This document shows, piece by piece, positions 20,670 through 32,462 of a stretch of DNA of 64,000 nt. The stretch is from contig NC_060258.1 in the NCBI RefSeq assembly GCF_921293095.1, positions 9,872,607 to 9,936,606 of the forward strand, given 5' to 3'. Each line of letters starts with the position of its first letter. Within the stretch, counting starts at the first letter, position 1. The notes beneath the pieces were generated by a model. It saw only the letters and a program-made list of their open reading frames with translations, did no database searches and was not told where the DNA came from. Source of the stretch: Ischnura elegans (Eukaryota; Arthropoda; Insecta; Odonata; Coenagrionidae). The translations under genes and the position numbers were made by a program.

Positions 20670-22640
20670 GTCACCTTAAACAGGCAATCCTAAACTGGTA
20701 GCTACGATGATACGGTTATCTCCGATTCAGAAATTACAAGATCCGCAATGAGAAAAACTGGCCCAAAATTAATTACTGAAAGCTTCACATAACGACTCAT
20801 ATTAAGATTAGATTAAGACTTAATGGTTATTCTGAAATGGAAAATGTACGTTTGAGAACTCTAATTAAGACTTTAGGCACAACAAAAACACCTTGCTAAA
20901 TTCTTAACCCAAGAAAGTCACAGAACTACACATCACAAGATCAACCGAAACAGCAACGAATGTAAAGGAAAAGGGTACGTCTGGGAACGGTAGTTGAAGG
21001 AAGTGATTGTTGTTAAATTTAAAATGCATTTATTCATGAAAGCACAAGCACTATCATTAACACTGTACAGGCGAGCTTAAAGGATAAGGGCAAAGGTTGG
21101 AAGTGTGAAAAATGTAAATAAATCTCGAAGTTCATGAAGATTTGAGGGTTTTCCACGGTTGTGGCAGTATCACTTCCACCAAAAGATCTGGAGATGAATG
21201 ACCGCCTAGAAATAGAAATTTTTCAAAATTAGGCAAAATTTAAAAAAATATATTTAAAAAATGAGTTGCAATCCTAGGTCGTATCAGTTATAAATGTGGA
21301 ATGACAGTACTTTTACCACGAAAAATCTCCACAGTTAGCTAATAATGGCGTTACACGAGGTTATGCCACACCAAAAATGTGAGGCTTTGAGGCACGAGAA
21401 AAATATCATAATGAAAGGGTGGGGCCAAATTTTCGATTGCAAATATCAAGAGCTAAATTCATCCTTTCAATTCTTAATATTACCACCATTTACTCTATTC
21501 TCATCACTTCCTTTTTTATTACAGATAGTAACCCATGCCCCTTTTCAGCAAAAAATATCCTGACCACATTACTGTTGTTGCACTTTGTTTACAACTACAA
21601 CAATTTCTAAACTGCAATGGCAGAAAATCCACAAAGTAAAAAAAATATGAAATTAATTATATTTCAACATCCGTAGGCGGATCACCGTTAGTCCGTGTAT
21701 ATAATTGTACGCTAAACAACATCAATACTTGCATAAAATGAGCATGGATGCAAGCATAACTATCGCTAGGGCGCCATAAATCTTATCCCACCAGATAACA
21801 GAAGCTACCATTATAATTTCACTGTCATTAAGTCCTAAAACTAGAGAAGGATGCACATTAACACTTTCACCATGATCATAAAAACATAAATTCACTGCAC
21901 AACTGTATCTAATAGGAATGAAATAATACAAGTTTTCAATTCGTGGTGGAGCGATATTTTTCCTCCTCTTTCTGTACTGGCACAAAATTCTTCACTAAAT
22001 ATCTACAGCCATCAATTAATTGCAAAGCGAGCTACGAAACCACCGAGGTTATACAATTGTAATTAAGTACAATAACACAATTAGTAAAAACTGATGGAAC
22101 TATGCCTCCACGGCAACATGGCATGATATTATTTCGGTATTATGTGAAAAACATGAACCATTGATTTCCCGCGAAGATAAAAATAAAAAGTTCCGTAAAT
22201 AAATATCGGATGCTTTGCCATATCCTCTTTAAAAACAAGAGAAAGGGCATGCATGGAAGAGTAAACAAAGCCGCCATTTCAGATACTGCAGTATTTCCGC
22301 TATCTATTTGCACCGCTAATTTATTCTTAGCGAATACCACATATTTTCAACTAAAAAACGAGGTCACTGAGATCTAAAACCACGAAAAAATTACCAAATT
22401 AACGATAATAGAGGCATAAAACTAACATCGGTAATCCACCGCATTTTGAGTACTTACCACTGCTTTGAAAAAACTTTTATTTTCAGCTCAGCATTCCTTC
22501 CTGGTTTTCCTGTATCTTGTAGAATTATTAGACACATATCAAAAGCGCTATGCACGAACCATCTTCAAATTTAATAGCTTTTTAGCAATGTGACACATCT
22601 TCAAAGTGACGAGCTTCACTGATTCACCATTGAAATGAAT
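20670..22640. other. Unassigned AT-rich DNA
   Basis: No supported gene. The frames at 21345-21610, 21722-21985 and 22140-22340 are short, hydrophobic or low complexity, and lack context. Confidence 0.4.
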
Positions 22641-22988
22641 GTAATAGCAACGCGATACTGGGCGCGCGACAGGCTCGCAGCGCCACTCAGTAACGAACTA
22701 AAAAAATTGAATAACGTGGGAGGATTTTGGGGCCAGCCAACCAGCGGCGTAACAGCCGAGTTGGAGGGGGCTGGTCGTGACACACAATGTTAAAAAGTGT
22801 AGACAGCGTAGCGTAGCGGACGACGCGGCTGGGCAGAGTCCTCTATATTGCCATATAATAACTACGAAGTTGAGTCGTCGCAACCTACCATGTTTAGTCA
22901 TATCATTAATGGCGGGCTGTGTTGTTGCATAGGAGGAACGTCGAGTTGGTGCAGTTTTTTCCATTTTTGTAATTGATAAATAAGAGAG
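22641..22988 (+). promoter_or_regulatory. CpG-rich upstream region of the THAP-like exon
   Basis: This is one of the few CpG-dense patches in the window (GGGCGCGCGACAGGC, GTAGCGTAGCGGACGACGCG). It sits directly upstream of the THAP-like start codon. Leader and promoter function is inferred from position and composition; no TATA box is placed. Confidence 0.35.
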
Positions 22989-23141
22989 ATGGGCGGTTCT
23001 TCTGCACCAAACTCTTCCATTAGTTGTGGGGATGTGTATCGCGCTTTTGTTTTTCCTGGTAATCCTCAGGTAAGGGCTAAATGGCTACAAATGTGGGGGA
23101 TGGATGAGTGGCAACCGGTGTCGTCTTCCACTATTTGTGAG
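22989..23141 (+). CDS. First coding exon of a THAP-domain-like protein, two zinc-ligand cysteines replaced
   Basis: The ATG at 22989 has an in-frame TAA four codons upstream (22977-22979), which fixes the start. The 51 codons read through without interruption to a phase-0 donor, GAG|GTGAGT at 23142. The peptide has the spacing of a THAP (C2CH) DNA-binding domain: FVFPGNPQVRAKW, then W.QPVSSSTICE, where IC would be the third zinc ligand and the next exon should supply the histidine. Arthropod THAP proteins commonly begin MGGCxAxxC; here both early cysteines are TCT serines (residues 4 and 9). I could not find a downstream exon starting with x-H-F. This may be a degenerate gene, a gene with altered zinc binding, or a THAP-derived transposon relic. 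An internal GGTAAGG at about 23069 is an alternative donor. Confidence 0.5.
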
Positions 23142-23563
23142 GTGAGTTAGAAGATGATGTAATTCAATGTGTTGGGTAAGTATTCATATGAAGATCAAGT
23201 TCTTACTTAGTTTCGGCTTAATTTGATGAAAGGCTGTGATTTACTTCAAAGATTAATACCTTTGCCAATCAGTTTTACGTTGTACGTAATGTAAACAGAA
23301 GAGTGCATAATAATTCCTGCTATTGTTGAGAGTTTTTCATGTATAGGTATAAGGTTATTTGTGTCAATGGTTTTTAAACTTTGATAGTGCCGTAATACTG
23401 ATATAAGTAACCCGTGCTACATTCATTCGATAAAGTGATGCCAGGGCATTTATTAGGGAATTGCATCAACAAAGCATTCATGTATCCTTATCGTCCATTC
23501 AATAGTTTAGGTTCTCAATGTCAGGCACTGCCTGAAGTATAATTATTAAAATAAAGGGTATTA

Positions 23564-24478
23564 TTTTACAAGAGGTACAATCCGGATTTCGCCTTCAAAC
23601 CTTCACTTTCCTGTAGTATTTTTGCCTCCTGATTAACGTGGTGACATTCATTCCTGGCGGAAATTAATAGTTTTCGAGATATTTTAACTTTTATGGATAG
23701 CGATTTTCGGGCTCTGCGCATGCGCCGCCATTTACGATCTTCACTTACTCACCCTTTACTTTACGCACTTCACCTTCTGCGCATGCGCAAACATCACCAT
23801 CATAATAAAAGAAGCATGGAGAATACATTATAATGTGTAATGTATTAATCATGAAAAGAAGAGTCATGGGAAAGTGATTTACCCACTTTACCAACTGGAC
23901 CAGCTCGAAGGATATTTTTTTCTAGTTGACCAGCCCGTACATGTGCCCAGAAAGTGATTTACCCACTTTACCCACCGGACCAGCTCGAAGGATATTTTTT
24001 TCTAGTTGACCAGCCCGTACATGTGCCCAGAAAGTGATTCACCCACTTTACCCACCGGACCAGCTCGAAGGATATTTTTTTCTAGTTGACCAGCCCGTAC
24101 ATGTGCCCAGAAAGTGAATTACCCACTTTACCAACTGGACCAGCTCGAAGGATATTTTTTTCTAGTTGACCAGCCCGTATATGTGCCCAGAAAGTGATTT
24201 ATCCACTTCTACCTCCCACTTTGTTATGTATTGGACCATCACTAGGGATATTTTTCTCTTGTTTACAATTTCAAACATGTTCCGTGAAACTCATTTACCG
24301 CCATTCCAATATGGCCGCGCATGCGCAGAACCCGAAAATCGCTATCCATAAAAGTTAAAATATCTCGAAAACTATTAATTTCCGCCAGGAATGAATGTCA
24401 CCACGTTAATCAGGAGGCAAAAATACTACAGGAAAGTGAAGGTTTGAAGGCGAAATCCGGATTGTACCTCTTGTAAAA
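23564..24478. mobile_element. Foldback element: 168-bp inverted arms around an 80-bp tandem array
   Basis: The left arm (23564-23731) and right arm (24311-24478) are near-perfect inverted copies of equal length, beginning TTTTACAAGAGGTACAATCC and ending at GCGCATGCGC..GCCAT. Between them lies an 80-bp tandem array (23871-24190). No reading frame for a transposase is present, so the element is non-autonomous. The architecture of long inverted arms with tandem core repeats is that of foldback-type elements. No clear target-site duplication could be read. It lies in what would be the first intron of the THAP-like gene. Confidence 0.85.
23871..24208 (+). repeat. 80-bp tandem repeat, four copies plus a partial fifth
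   Basis: Units start AAAGTGATTTACCCACTTTA at 23871, 23951, 24031 and 24111, with a partial at 24191. They differ by only a few bases. The ACCAACTGG and ACCCACCGG variants alternate in the pattern A-B-B-A, so the array grew by unequal exchange or replication slippage from more than one unit type. Confidence 0.9.
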
Positions 24479-27150
24479 ATTTACCAAATAAAGTGGTAAT
24501 TAAACATACTCTTTAATTATTGGTTCACATTTGTACTAATTGTAAGTAAAAAGTGGCAAGCATGCACAAGCAAGTGATATCTCTACTTTCCCTTCATAGC
24601 TTCATTGTATTCTTGGGGTCTGTGAACTAATTTACAAATCAAAAACATTGCTGATATTGACAATTCAAATGATGTTGAAACTACCTTCATTTTGTGATAC
24701 CATATTTGAACTAACTGCGGCTAAAAGTACAAAAGAAAGAAGACTTTTTAATAATTAATTAAGAGGTACCCAATTGCTATTTTCATTGTTAAAAGTCCTA
24801 TTTGTTTACTTCTTTATAAGAGAGTACTTAAATGTTATATTAAAATGTGAATTGATACAATTTTTTTGCTTGCAACCAAAATCATTGACCATTGGTTTCT
24901 CGATAGTTTTCCTTGGAAAAAAATCATCTGTGTGTTTTGCATAGTCGATGGCTGGATGAATCCAAGGTTTCGTTTCTTGGAGAGGTTTAGTGTTTTTTGA
25001 AGACTACATGCAGTCTTAGGAGCTGGAGATATTGAGCATGTCTTTATTTGTGTGCTTATTCATGTCATAAGCACCTATTACCCTGGGTCATGGTCTTCTA
25101 AAATCTGTTGTACATAGTTTGTCTGTTTCTATTATGCCTCATTTTAGTGTATTTAGGTGGTGTAAGTCTTTCTTTCTTATAATCCATATATGTCACATGC
25201 ACTTGGTATTTTGCTGGGATATGACTACGTATGTATATTTTTAAAAGAAGTATTTGTAACATTCTCTTTCATCCATTATATTTTGAGAAATCAGCACAGT
25301 TGTTGAAAAATAAGCACGCAGTCTTTGCTAATGCTTATCATCTATCAAATAAGGTAGCTTCTCAAATTGACAAGTTTGTTCGAATGTAAGATTGAACTAT
25401 CCATTGCAAGTTCTTTTCTTTCACATTGACTTTGTTTATATTCTGACAATTTTTCAGTTATACCATTTTTCATTACTACTTCCATAGCATCCACATTGGT
25501 ACTTTACATTGAAAAAGTGTTTTCAAAATCCTTCTGGAGTAATTAAATTGAGTCACTGGTTACTCTTATGTTAAGCTGTTTTGGTGGCCCATGACTGTGT
25601 CGGATTTGAGAACTACCATCGTGTTTGCTAAATTCATTCTGACACTTTGATATTCAGTATCCTTTCTTGATTAATGTACTTTGGATTCAATTATAATTAT
25701 GCTTCTACTGCATTAAACTTGAGTGTCTTATTCAATAATGTGCTTAAATGTTTCTTCATATCTTGGCTCATCATCTGGGTGCATTAGTTAGAGTAACAGG
25801 GTGGGCAATATCTTAAATTCAGGTCCTCCTAAATTGAGTGCCTAAGAATGTTTTGGTACTAAATTCCACCCTTAATATTGTATGGATGAGTTTTATTTAT
25901 TTTCTAAGTGGATAGTCCTTTTACCAAGGTATTCTGCAGTACATATATTTTGCATTAAATTGTAGTGCATGTTATGTGAATGCCAGTGGTGATTGTTTTA
26001 TTCTCATATTTTACTCAAGTTCACTCAGTTAATGTCACCAAGATTATTCCTTTGTTCCAGATTCATCGCTGCCTGTTGCATCAGGTTTTTTCTGAATTGA
26101 TGGCTGTATAATGGAACAACTGCTACAACGATAAGATACAATTATTGCATTTCAAGTCCAAATAACCTAAGCAGGAGAAGCATGCGCAGCATTATATTCC
26201 CAGCAATCATCTTCTGCATTGGCTTTGTGGTGTCACCTTGTATTTTGCCTAATGAGAGAATATATCAGGAGTAGCAAAATGTATTTTTTTCTTAAATTTT
26301 CTAGCTTGTTGTCTGTTTTTCTATATTCATTTTCAAAGGCCAGACTGAATGATATTGAACTTAAATATGTTAAAACTGATTCCATGGGTTGTCATCCGGA
26401 CTATTATTTATAGCAAGTGTTTGATGTTGCTCCACATAGCTAGTTATAACAGAGTCACATCTGTTAGTGTTTACCTGTCCTTGATGTATTTTATTCACAA
26501 GTAATTTTTTAAATGATTACCTCTTAACTACCTATTCCGTTGCTTTAATCTGGTAATTCACATATGTGGGCATATTTTTGTGCTCTTTACATCAAATTTG
26601 ATGGTGAGTTGCTGATATGGAATTCTCAATCTATTCAATAGCATGGAAGCTCCTTTATTCTAATGCTCTAGAGCAGCTGACATATATTTGGCCTGGTTAA
26701 CTAGTTTTTCCCTCTTTGCTTGTTGTGTGTTGATACGATGACTCTAATGAGTTCTTAATGCATATATCCCTCTTTGGCATATACACATTTCATCATTACC
26801 AATATGTGCAACTTTTATGCCATGAGTGCTTGGTTATCTACCAGTTGAGTAGTGGTTAATGTGGATTGTTGATGGCTTTACACATTCTAGTGAAACATGA
26901 TTGCCTTAAGTTGTCTGATAGAGGTATACAAGCAACTGTTAAATCAGATATTTCATTATTTTGGCAAAAAAAAGAGTAAAATTTTACTGTAATTACGACC
27001 TAGTGTCAGAGCTTTCTTGTTTAAATATCCTTAGAAGTCCTTAATTTGCGGGAATGATTTCCAAGAACACTCCTTACCTAAGATTTTAATGAATGGTCAG
27101 GTCTGAGAAAGATTCTTACATCACTTTTAAAAGGTGCATGGTATGTTCTT
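24479..27150. other. Long AT-rich non-coding stretch
   Basis: No supported gene. A GTTCCAG acceptor-like site near 26060 precedes a 17-codon open stretch but does not supply the H-F expected after the THAP-like exon. The frame at 26219-26413 is unsupported. If the THAP-like gene is real, this is intron. Confidence 0.4.
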
Positions 27151-27998
27151 TTAACCCTTTCGAGACCGCGGAGTTTTCGTCTTAGCTTGACTGCTGTACC
27201 AAGCCCCAAGAGACTCTTCTTTCTCGTGGTACGGAGCATTTTTGGAGGGCATTCGTTAAGAAGGGTCTCTCTGAACCTTTTTCGACCCCTCCACGGTGGG
27301 ACTCGGCTTTATCTAGGACTCCGAGATTAGTTGTGCTCCCTCCTTTCCGGGTTTACGACCATACCTGCGGCATTGGTTCGCGGTCAACTTATGTATTGCT
27401 TATATGTATTTAGCAAATGGATAATTGTTGCTTGCACGTAAATTACAGACATAGAATATAATTCCTCATTTTTATCTGAGCATTGTCAAATTTTAAACGA
27501 AGTTCTAAGGCCATTATCAAAGCATTTAACGCAGCAACAATTTCCATGTTGATGTTTATACATAACTCGAGATATAAGTTAATATTTGTCGTAGAATTTC
27601 GTTTAAAAATTCTAAATGCTGCTCAAAAGACAAACAATTCAATTCTTAGTTTATATTTCTTGAGAAATGAACAAATATTTATTTCGAAAATTGACTCTAT
27701 AAACAATTGTATGACCGCTGTCCCTTACCGCTGAGAAGGGTTATAAAAGACTAAGGGTCCGGGTACCTGCTCCCGGATTCGGAGGGTTAATCCTAAACCC
27801 CGAAGCGTTGGGTCCCGAGACAAAGGCGACCTAAACCCACGACCGTCTTGAAAGGGGGAGAGCTAGAAAACGTATATATACGGGTTTCGTTTTCTTGACC
27901 GGGAAAATCTCACACGTACATATACGGCCGTGGTCTCCCGGGTCAGGAAACGTCCACACGTATTTATACGTGTACGGTAGGGAAAAGGTTAAAATCTT
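27151..27998. repeat. GC-richer repeat element with GTATATATACGG-type motifs
   Basis: An island of distinctly higher GC in AT-rich surroundings, bounded by TTTTAACCCTTT on the left and AAAAGGTTAAAA on the right, which are short inverted ends. The right part is a 44-bp repeat. An AT-rich insert with unrelated composition (about 27395-27720, frame 27483-27734) divides it. No coding signal. Confidence 0.5.
27871..27990 (+). repeat. 44-bp repeat built on CGTAnnTATACG
   Basis: CGTATATATACGGG at 27871, CGTACATATACGG at 27915 and CGTATTTATACG at 27959 are exactly 44 bases apart. Each near-palindrome is followed by diverged sequence containing GACCGGGA, GGTCAGGA or GTAGGGA and then AAA. Confidence 0.7.
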
Positions 27999-29973
27999 AT
28001 TTACCTTCTGTATAATATCTTGTCAAAAGTATGAGCCATTTTTCTCATTTATTACCATACAATACTGCTACCAGTCCACTTGTTTAGAGAGAACACATCA
28101 AAGGACTTGTGAATAAACTTAGGTGATTCATGCATGCTAAATTTTTGCAACTATTATTCAGATGTATGGCAATCATTCTATAATTATGTTAATTTCCCAA
28201 GTATATGATGAGGTAGTAAAAAATAACAACTAAGCTATTTATGTCATTCACATTTATCTCCAATTTAAGGATATTGATACCTAAGTGTGTGGAAATTGTA
28301 AGTTTATTCCATGGCATATTTCAGTTAGGCTAACAGAGATGTCATGTAGTAAATCTTTCACGGAATTGCATTGAGACAAGAGTGGACTAAATGAAGAGCC
28401 TGCTGTTGAGAAAAGTCATATCAATCTAGCTGACTTGAAGCTTACTAAGAAGGAAGATTTATTTTCATATCTTATCATACACTTTTGAGTGTTTTGTTGC
28501 AAAATACATGGGCATGCCATTACAGGAGTTGTGCCCTGGTCATAAAAAACTTCAGTGATCTTTTTTGGATTAATAAAAAAATAGTTCATGTCATTTATGG
28601 GTTGACTTTTATTCCTGCATTAGTGCACTGGTATATGTTATAATTTTGGCCTTAATATGTGCACTTTGGTTCTCCTTTATTTATCTTATGTTTCACTTGT
28701 TTCACCTTAAGCAGAGATGGGAATTGCTTATACATAATTACAAATATATTACCCGGGATTGGGGTATTGTGGGAGGAATGATCTATTTTTCAGTCATAGA
28801 TAATTTTTTGCCAAATGCATCTGCTTGGAATTTAAAAGTTAGTACCCTTGTGTCAACTCAGATTATAGAAGTTAATATCTTTTGTCTAGTTAAGTATTAC
28901 CTACTTTTGTTATAAATCACAGCTCACTAGTTCACAGGGTTATGATGTGTTATTAGGTGTTCATTTATTGTATCCCACAAGTTTTTATGTTGATTTAGTT
29001 GCAAGAGTACCTCTTTCTGTACCTACTAGGCTTTTTGAGAATGGTCTGACATGATTCCTGTTAGATTATTTTCTGTTTTTACTTCTCAAGGTATTGTACG
29101 AATGTTTTAGAATTGTTTTCTTTTGTTATTGTTTCTCTATTCCAAGTACATATTTTCCAGGAAATTACCCGAGTGGTTCACCTAGGCTTGTGTTTATTAA
29201 ATTTTATTTCCATTAGAAATGCATTAAACAATGGAAGGGCTTGCATTGGTGTGTTAATAAGCAAGGCGTCTAAACCGTGATTCAGGTTTGTTTTTTCTAG
29301 GTTGCTGCAAGCTTGATTCTGGCTTGCATTGCTATATGGGTACAAGGGCGGACTGGCCAGGTTGGCAATCTCTGAGGCACCCAAGGTTAGGGGGGCCCTG
29401 CTGCATCTTGAAGGGATATTAAAGGTGTAATTAAAATAGATATTCATTACTTAGATTACTTGAACCAATGTTTTTTGTAATTATAAAATTTTTCGTATTC
29501 ATTTGTTGCTTTCTTAAATGCATAATCATTGTAAAAAAATGAAGTGATTTAGGTGTCCCAAAGACAAAAAAGAAACTGCAAGTGCTTATTTGGAAGGGTT
29601 ATTCGAAAAGATTGTATTTAGTTTCTTTTTTTAGATTTCATTGCCGTTTATGGGGCAAATTCACGAAAGAGATATCAGCTCCCTAATACATTAATAATTT
29701 TCTCACTTTTCATAGTATTTTTTTCATGCTAAACTTCTTTTTTATTAACTTTATCTACTATTTAAGAGTGAGAATAGTGTCAAAGTCCATTTTCGGGCAT
29801 GCAGTTTCCTAAAATTTTCCAAGAAGGACCTCCGAATTCCCCCATCAGGACCCAAATCACCCCAGACCGCTAAATACTACCATCATTGGAACAGATATAT
29901 ACCCTCTGTCTGTTTCTATCATTCACGTGAACGTACGTTTGGTATTGAGCACATCTATTCATGTGAGTACCCA
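27999..29973. other. Unassigned AT-rich DNA
   Basis: No supported gene. The frames at 28646-28915 and 29178-29447 have no recognisable domain. CGGACTGGCCAGGTTGGCAA at about 29348 with GGGGGGCCCTG looks like the head of a further MITE that I cannot complete. Confidence 0.35.
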
Positions 29974-30272
29974 GTAGGGATGCAGCTAGGAATTAAGGCT
30001 GGGGGGGGGTTTAGGTGCAACTAATACATGTGTGTGTGGGGGTATAGAATACCCTCCAGGATTAGTGATTGGTGCGAGATTAGTAAATTGGCGAATTTTA
30101 AGATAAATGGTGAGTTTTACTGCTTTCTGAGGGATATTTTATTAGTCCTTACACTATTCTCTTGGTAATATTAATCCAATTAAGTAAAATGGATTAAACT
30201 TAAAAATTTCCCTTGAGCTTTGGGGGGGGGGGGAGAATTTATCCCCCAAAACCCCCCTCGCTGCTCCACTGG
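29974..30272 (+). mobile_element. GGGG-rich MITE family copy
   Basis: It begins GATGCAGCTAGGAATTAAGG, contains AAGATAAATGGTGAGTTTTA and TTAATCCAATTAAGTAAAAT, and ends in a long G run, ATTTATCCCCCAAAACCCCC and CTCGCTGCTCCACTGG. This is one of the two full-length copies in the window, with 56261-56572. Confidence 0.75.
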
Positions 30273-30492
30273 TACCCAGGATCAAAAAAAGGGGGGCATG
30301 TCGTGGTCTTTCAATTAGTAACATTTTTGCAAATAAAGAAGAAACCAAAATTGTTAGTAAATTATGACAGCGTTTCATTGGCCTATACAATGAAGAGAAT
30401 GATTTTTAAATTTGTTCCATGCCTTATGCGAGTATAATTTTAAAAATAATTTCTTTAAAATTTTCGTGACGAGCTTAATTTATTTTCGCTTC

Positions 30493-30682
30493 TAAGGGGG
30501 GGGGGCGTAGCCAGGAATTTCGTTCGGGTTAATGATCGAAAAAACTTTATTTGTCAAAGAAATCTTTTGTAAACTCGTCATTTCTCAATATTTTGTTTTT
30601 TATATTAATCAAAGTAACTGTATTTTCATATTGGGGGGGGGGGGCAGGGGGGTCCGATCCCACCGCGCTACGCCGCTGAAGG
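30493..30682 (+). mobile_element. GGGG/GCGTAGCC-type MITE, related or second family
   Basis: It starts GGGGGGGGGCGTAGCCAGGA and ends in a 13-15-base G run followed by CCGATCCCACCGCGCTACGC. The ends are imperfect inverted repeats (GCGTAGC / GCTACGC). The core (GTTCGGGTTAATGATCGAAA) is not that of the other copies, so this is either a subfamily or a convergent element. Confidence 0.55.
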
Positions 30683-31094
30683 GCTGTTTCCAGCTGGTTA
30701 CGCCCATTCATGTACCCGCTGTCCTACTATCTGATTTCAGTCATTAAACTCGCGGCGGAATTGCTTGTGTCAGTACATATTTTGCAAAGAGCCTTTTTAT
30801 TGAGGGTAAGAGTTTCCGTTAATAGTACTTTCAGTGATTATTTAGCGCAATTGGGTGTCAACCCATTAAAATAAGGGTTCAATCAGGTCGTAATACGCTT
30901 AGCCTTTGCCGTGGTTTTATTTTTATTTTCGTCGTTTCCATTGTTGTCATGCCTAGAAAATTTGTATTTATGTTACTGAAGGTTTCGAGAATCAATATCA
31001 ACTATCCGAAATTTACCAACATTCTTCGCTTACCAAAAAAACGAAGAAATTTTACCACATCTCCTTATGGGAAAACGGGGTGTTTGTCCTAACA
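30683..31094. other. Unassigned sequence
   Basis: No supported feature. The final 20 bases run into the CpG-rich patch described next. Confidence 0.35.
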
Positions 31095-31235
31095 ATGGCG
31101 GACGCCGTGAATCCCATAGTGGAAGCCTATGCGACGACTCGACATGATGAGAGAGTAGTGTTGAGAGAGCAATCTAGAGGACTCTGCGGCTGGGGCCACT
31201 ACAGCGCATTCTGCGGGCGTTTTCCGTAAACTAGC
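31095..31235 (+). CDS. Possible short open frame (46 codons) in a CpG-rich patch
   Basis: The ATG at 31095 sits in AACAATGGCGGACGCC, a good initiation context that also resembles a YY1-type promoter element. The product starts MADAVNPIVEAYATTRHDER and ends FCGRFP before a TAA. There is no domain. The patch is CpG-rich compared with its surroundings, so the ATGGCGG may be a promoter motif and not a start codon. Confidence 0.2.
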
Positions 31236-32060
31236 ACCCTCCCCTACCGTACCCCCTCCCCTCCAGTCCCCATTCCACTTTTATTCTTGCTTTGCGTGTT
31301 GCATGCGGTAGGGATACTATGCGGGATATCATTTAAATAAAATCACAACATGTGCAAAGCAAATGCCCATTTATTTCATAAAAGTTCACATAAAAGTCAC
31401 TCACCTGCCAAATACAATGAATTGAATTAGTATATAAATAAACACTATACACAGGATGGCGAAACCCTGACAAGAATCTCTCTATGCCTCACTTGTGTAC
31501 GCATAAGTCCTCGTACCCACAGCGAACTATAATTCCTCAGTGTCATCACAAATTACGGGATAAGAACACCACAGAGAAAATTCCTTTACCAGTGGCCACT
31601 TCACTGCACTGAATATGAGATTGTTGAAAAACAAAAATTCGTAAGCAAAATCAAGATCACTATACAAGCGTTAATGGGCTGAATATACGTGACTTTTTCG
31701 AAAATATAACGTTGTCAACCACTTCACACACCACACGCAGGCTTGAAAACTTGATGTAGAGATAATTAAGTTAAAATAGAATCAACAACTATATACAAAC
31801 AACGCCTAAAACCGTACATCGCGAGAACACAAGATCTAACCGGTCCACAGTAAGTAGATGTTTTCCTAACGATCAAAACTTTCGAAATGAGGAGACGAAA
31901 TTTCATTGGCCGATTCATGATTGGTCAATGGGTGAGACAGAGGAAGCACACATATTTCATATTTCCTATTTATTATTAAAGATACTAACTGAGTGACATT
32001 ATAAAAGTTATGAAATAATTTTTACGCAATAATTTTTTTAAATCAAAACTATCTTACGAA
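31236..32060. other. Unassigned sequence
   Basis: No supported gene or repeat. Confidence 0.35.
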
Positions 32061-32462
32061 ACGATAGCGTTAGTTCAGGAAAACGCCCACCAAACCGCTG
32101 GTGTCGCACGCTGTCAACAGTTCGCCCGCCTTGTGCCAAAGCCCTGCCAGTAACCGCCGATTGGCTGTTATCCTAACGTCACGCGATTGCCACGCCACAG
32201 AGGCCGGGGTAGACGCGGAAAGCTCAACACCCTCAACACCTCTTTACAGTGACAGTGAATTTCTCCCCTTCTCGTGGCGCGGCATTTAGGAGTGTGGACG
32301 ACATTACAACGATTACAACTGATCACAACATCGCCACTCTAGTGGCGGTCAGAACGAGGACAGGGTCAACAGTTTTCGTGTACGGTGTGGAGATAAAGTG
32401 CGCATGCTTTTTTCCCTGGAGAGCCAGGATAAAGAGATTGTTATTGTTTTGGCATTACTTTC
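32061..32462 (+). promoter_or_regulatory. CpG-rich region, probable promoter and untranslated first exon
   Basis: CpG-dense sequence (CCGCTGGTGTCGCACGCTG, CGTGGCGCGGCATT) ends at a consensus donor, TTCG|GTAAGTG at 32463. Frames within it (32101-32289, 32249-32467) start on non-ATG codons, and the second simply reads through the donor, so I treat the segment as promoter plus 5' UTR exon. No downstream exon could be identified; the next 4 kb is transposon. Confidence 0.35.

Noticed and set aside
23871-24190. CRISPR-like regular array
   Set aside because: Repeats are contiguous 80-bp units without unique spacers, lie within a foldback element, and the genome is eukaryotic.
26044-26110. Second exon of the THAP-like gene after a TTTGTTCCAG acceptor
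   Set aside because: The exon would begin I-H-R-C and stop after 17 codons; it lacks the x-H-F expected right after the first exon.
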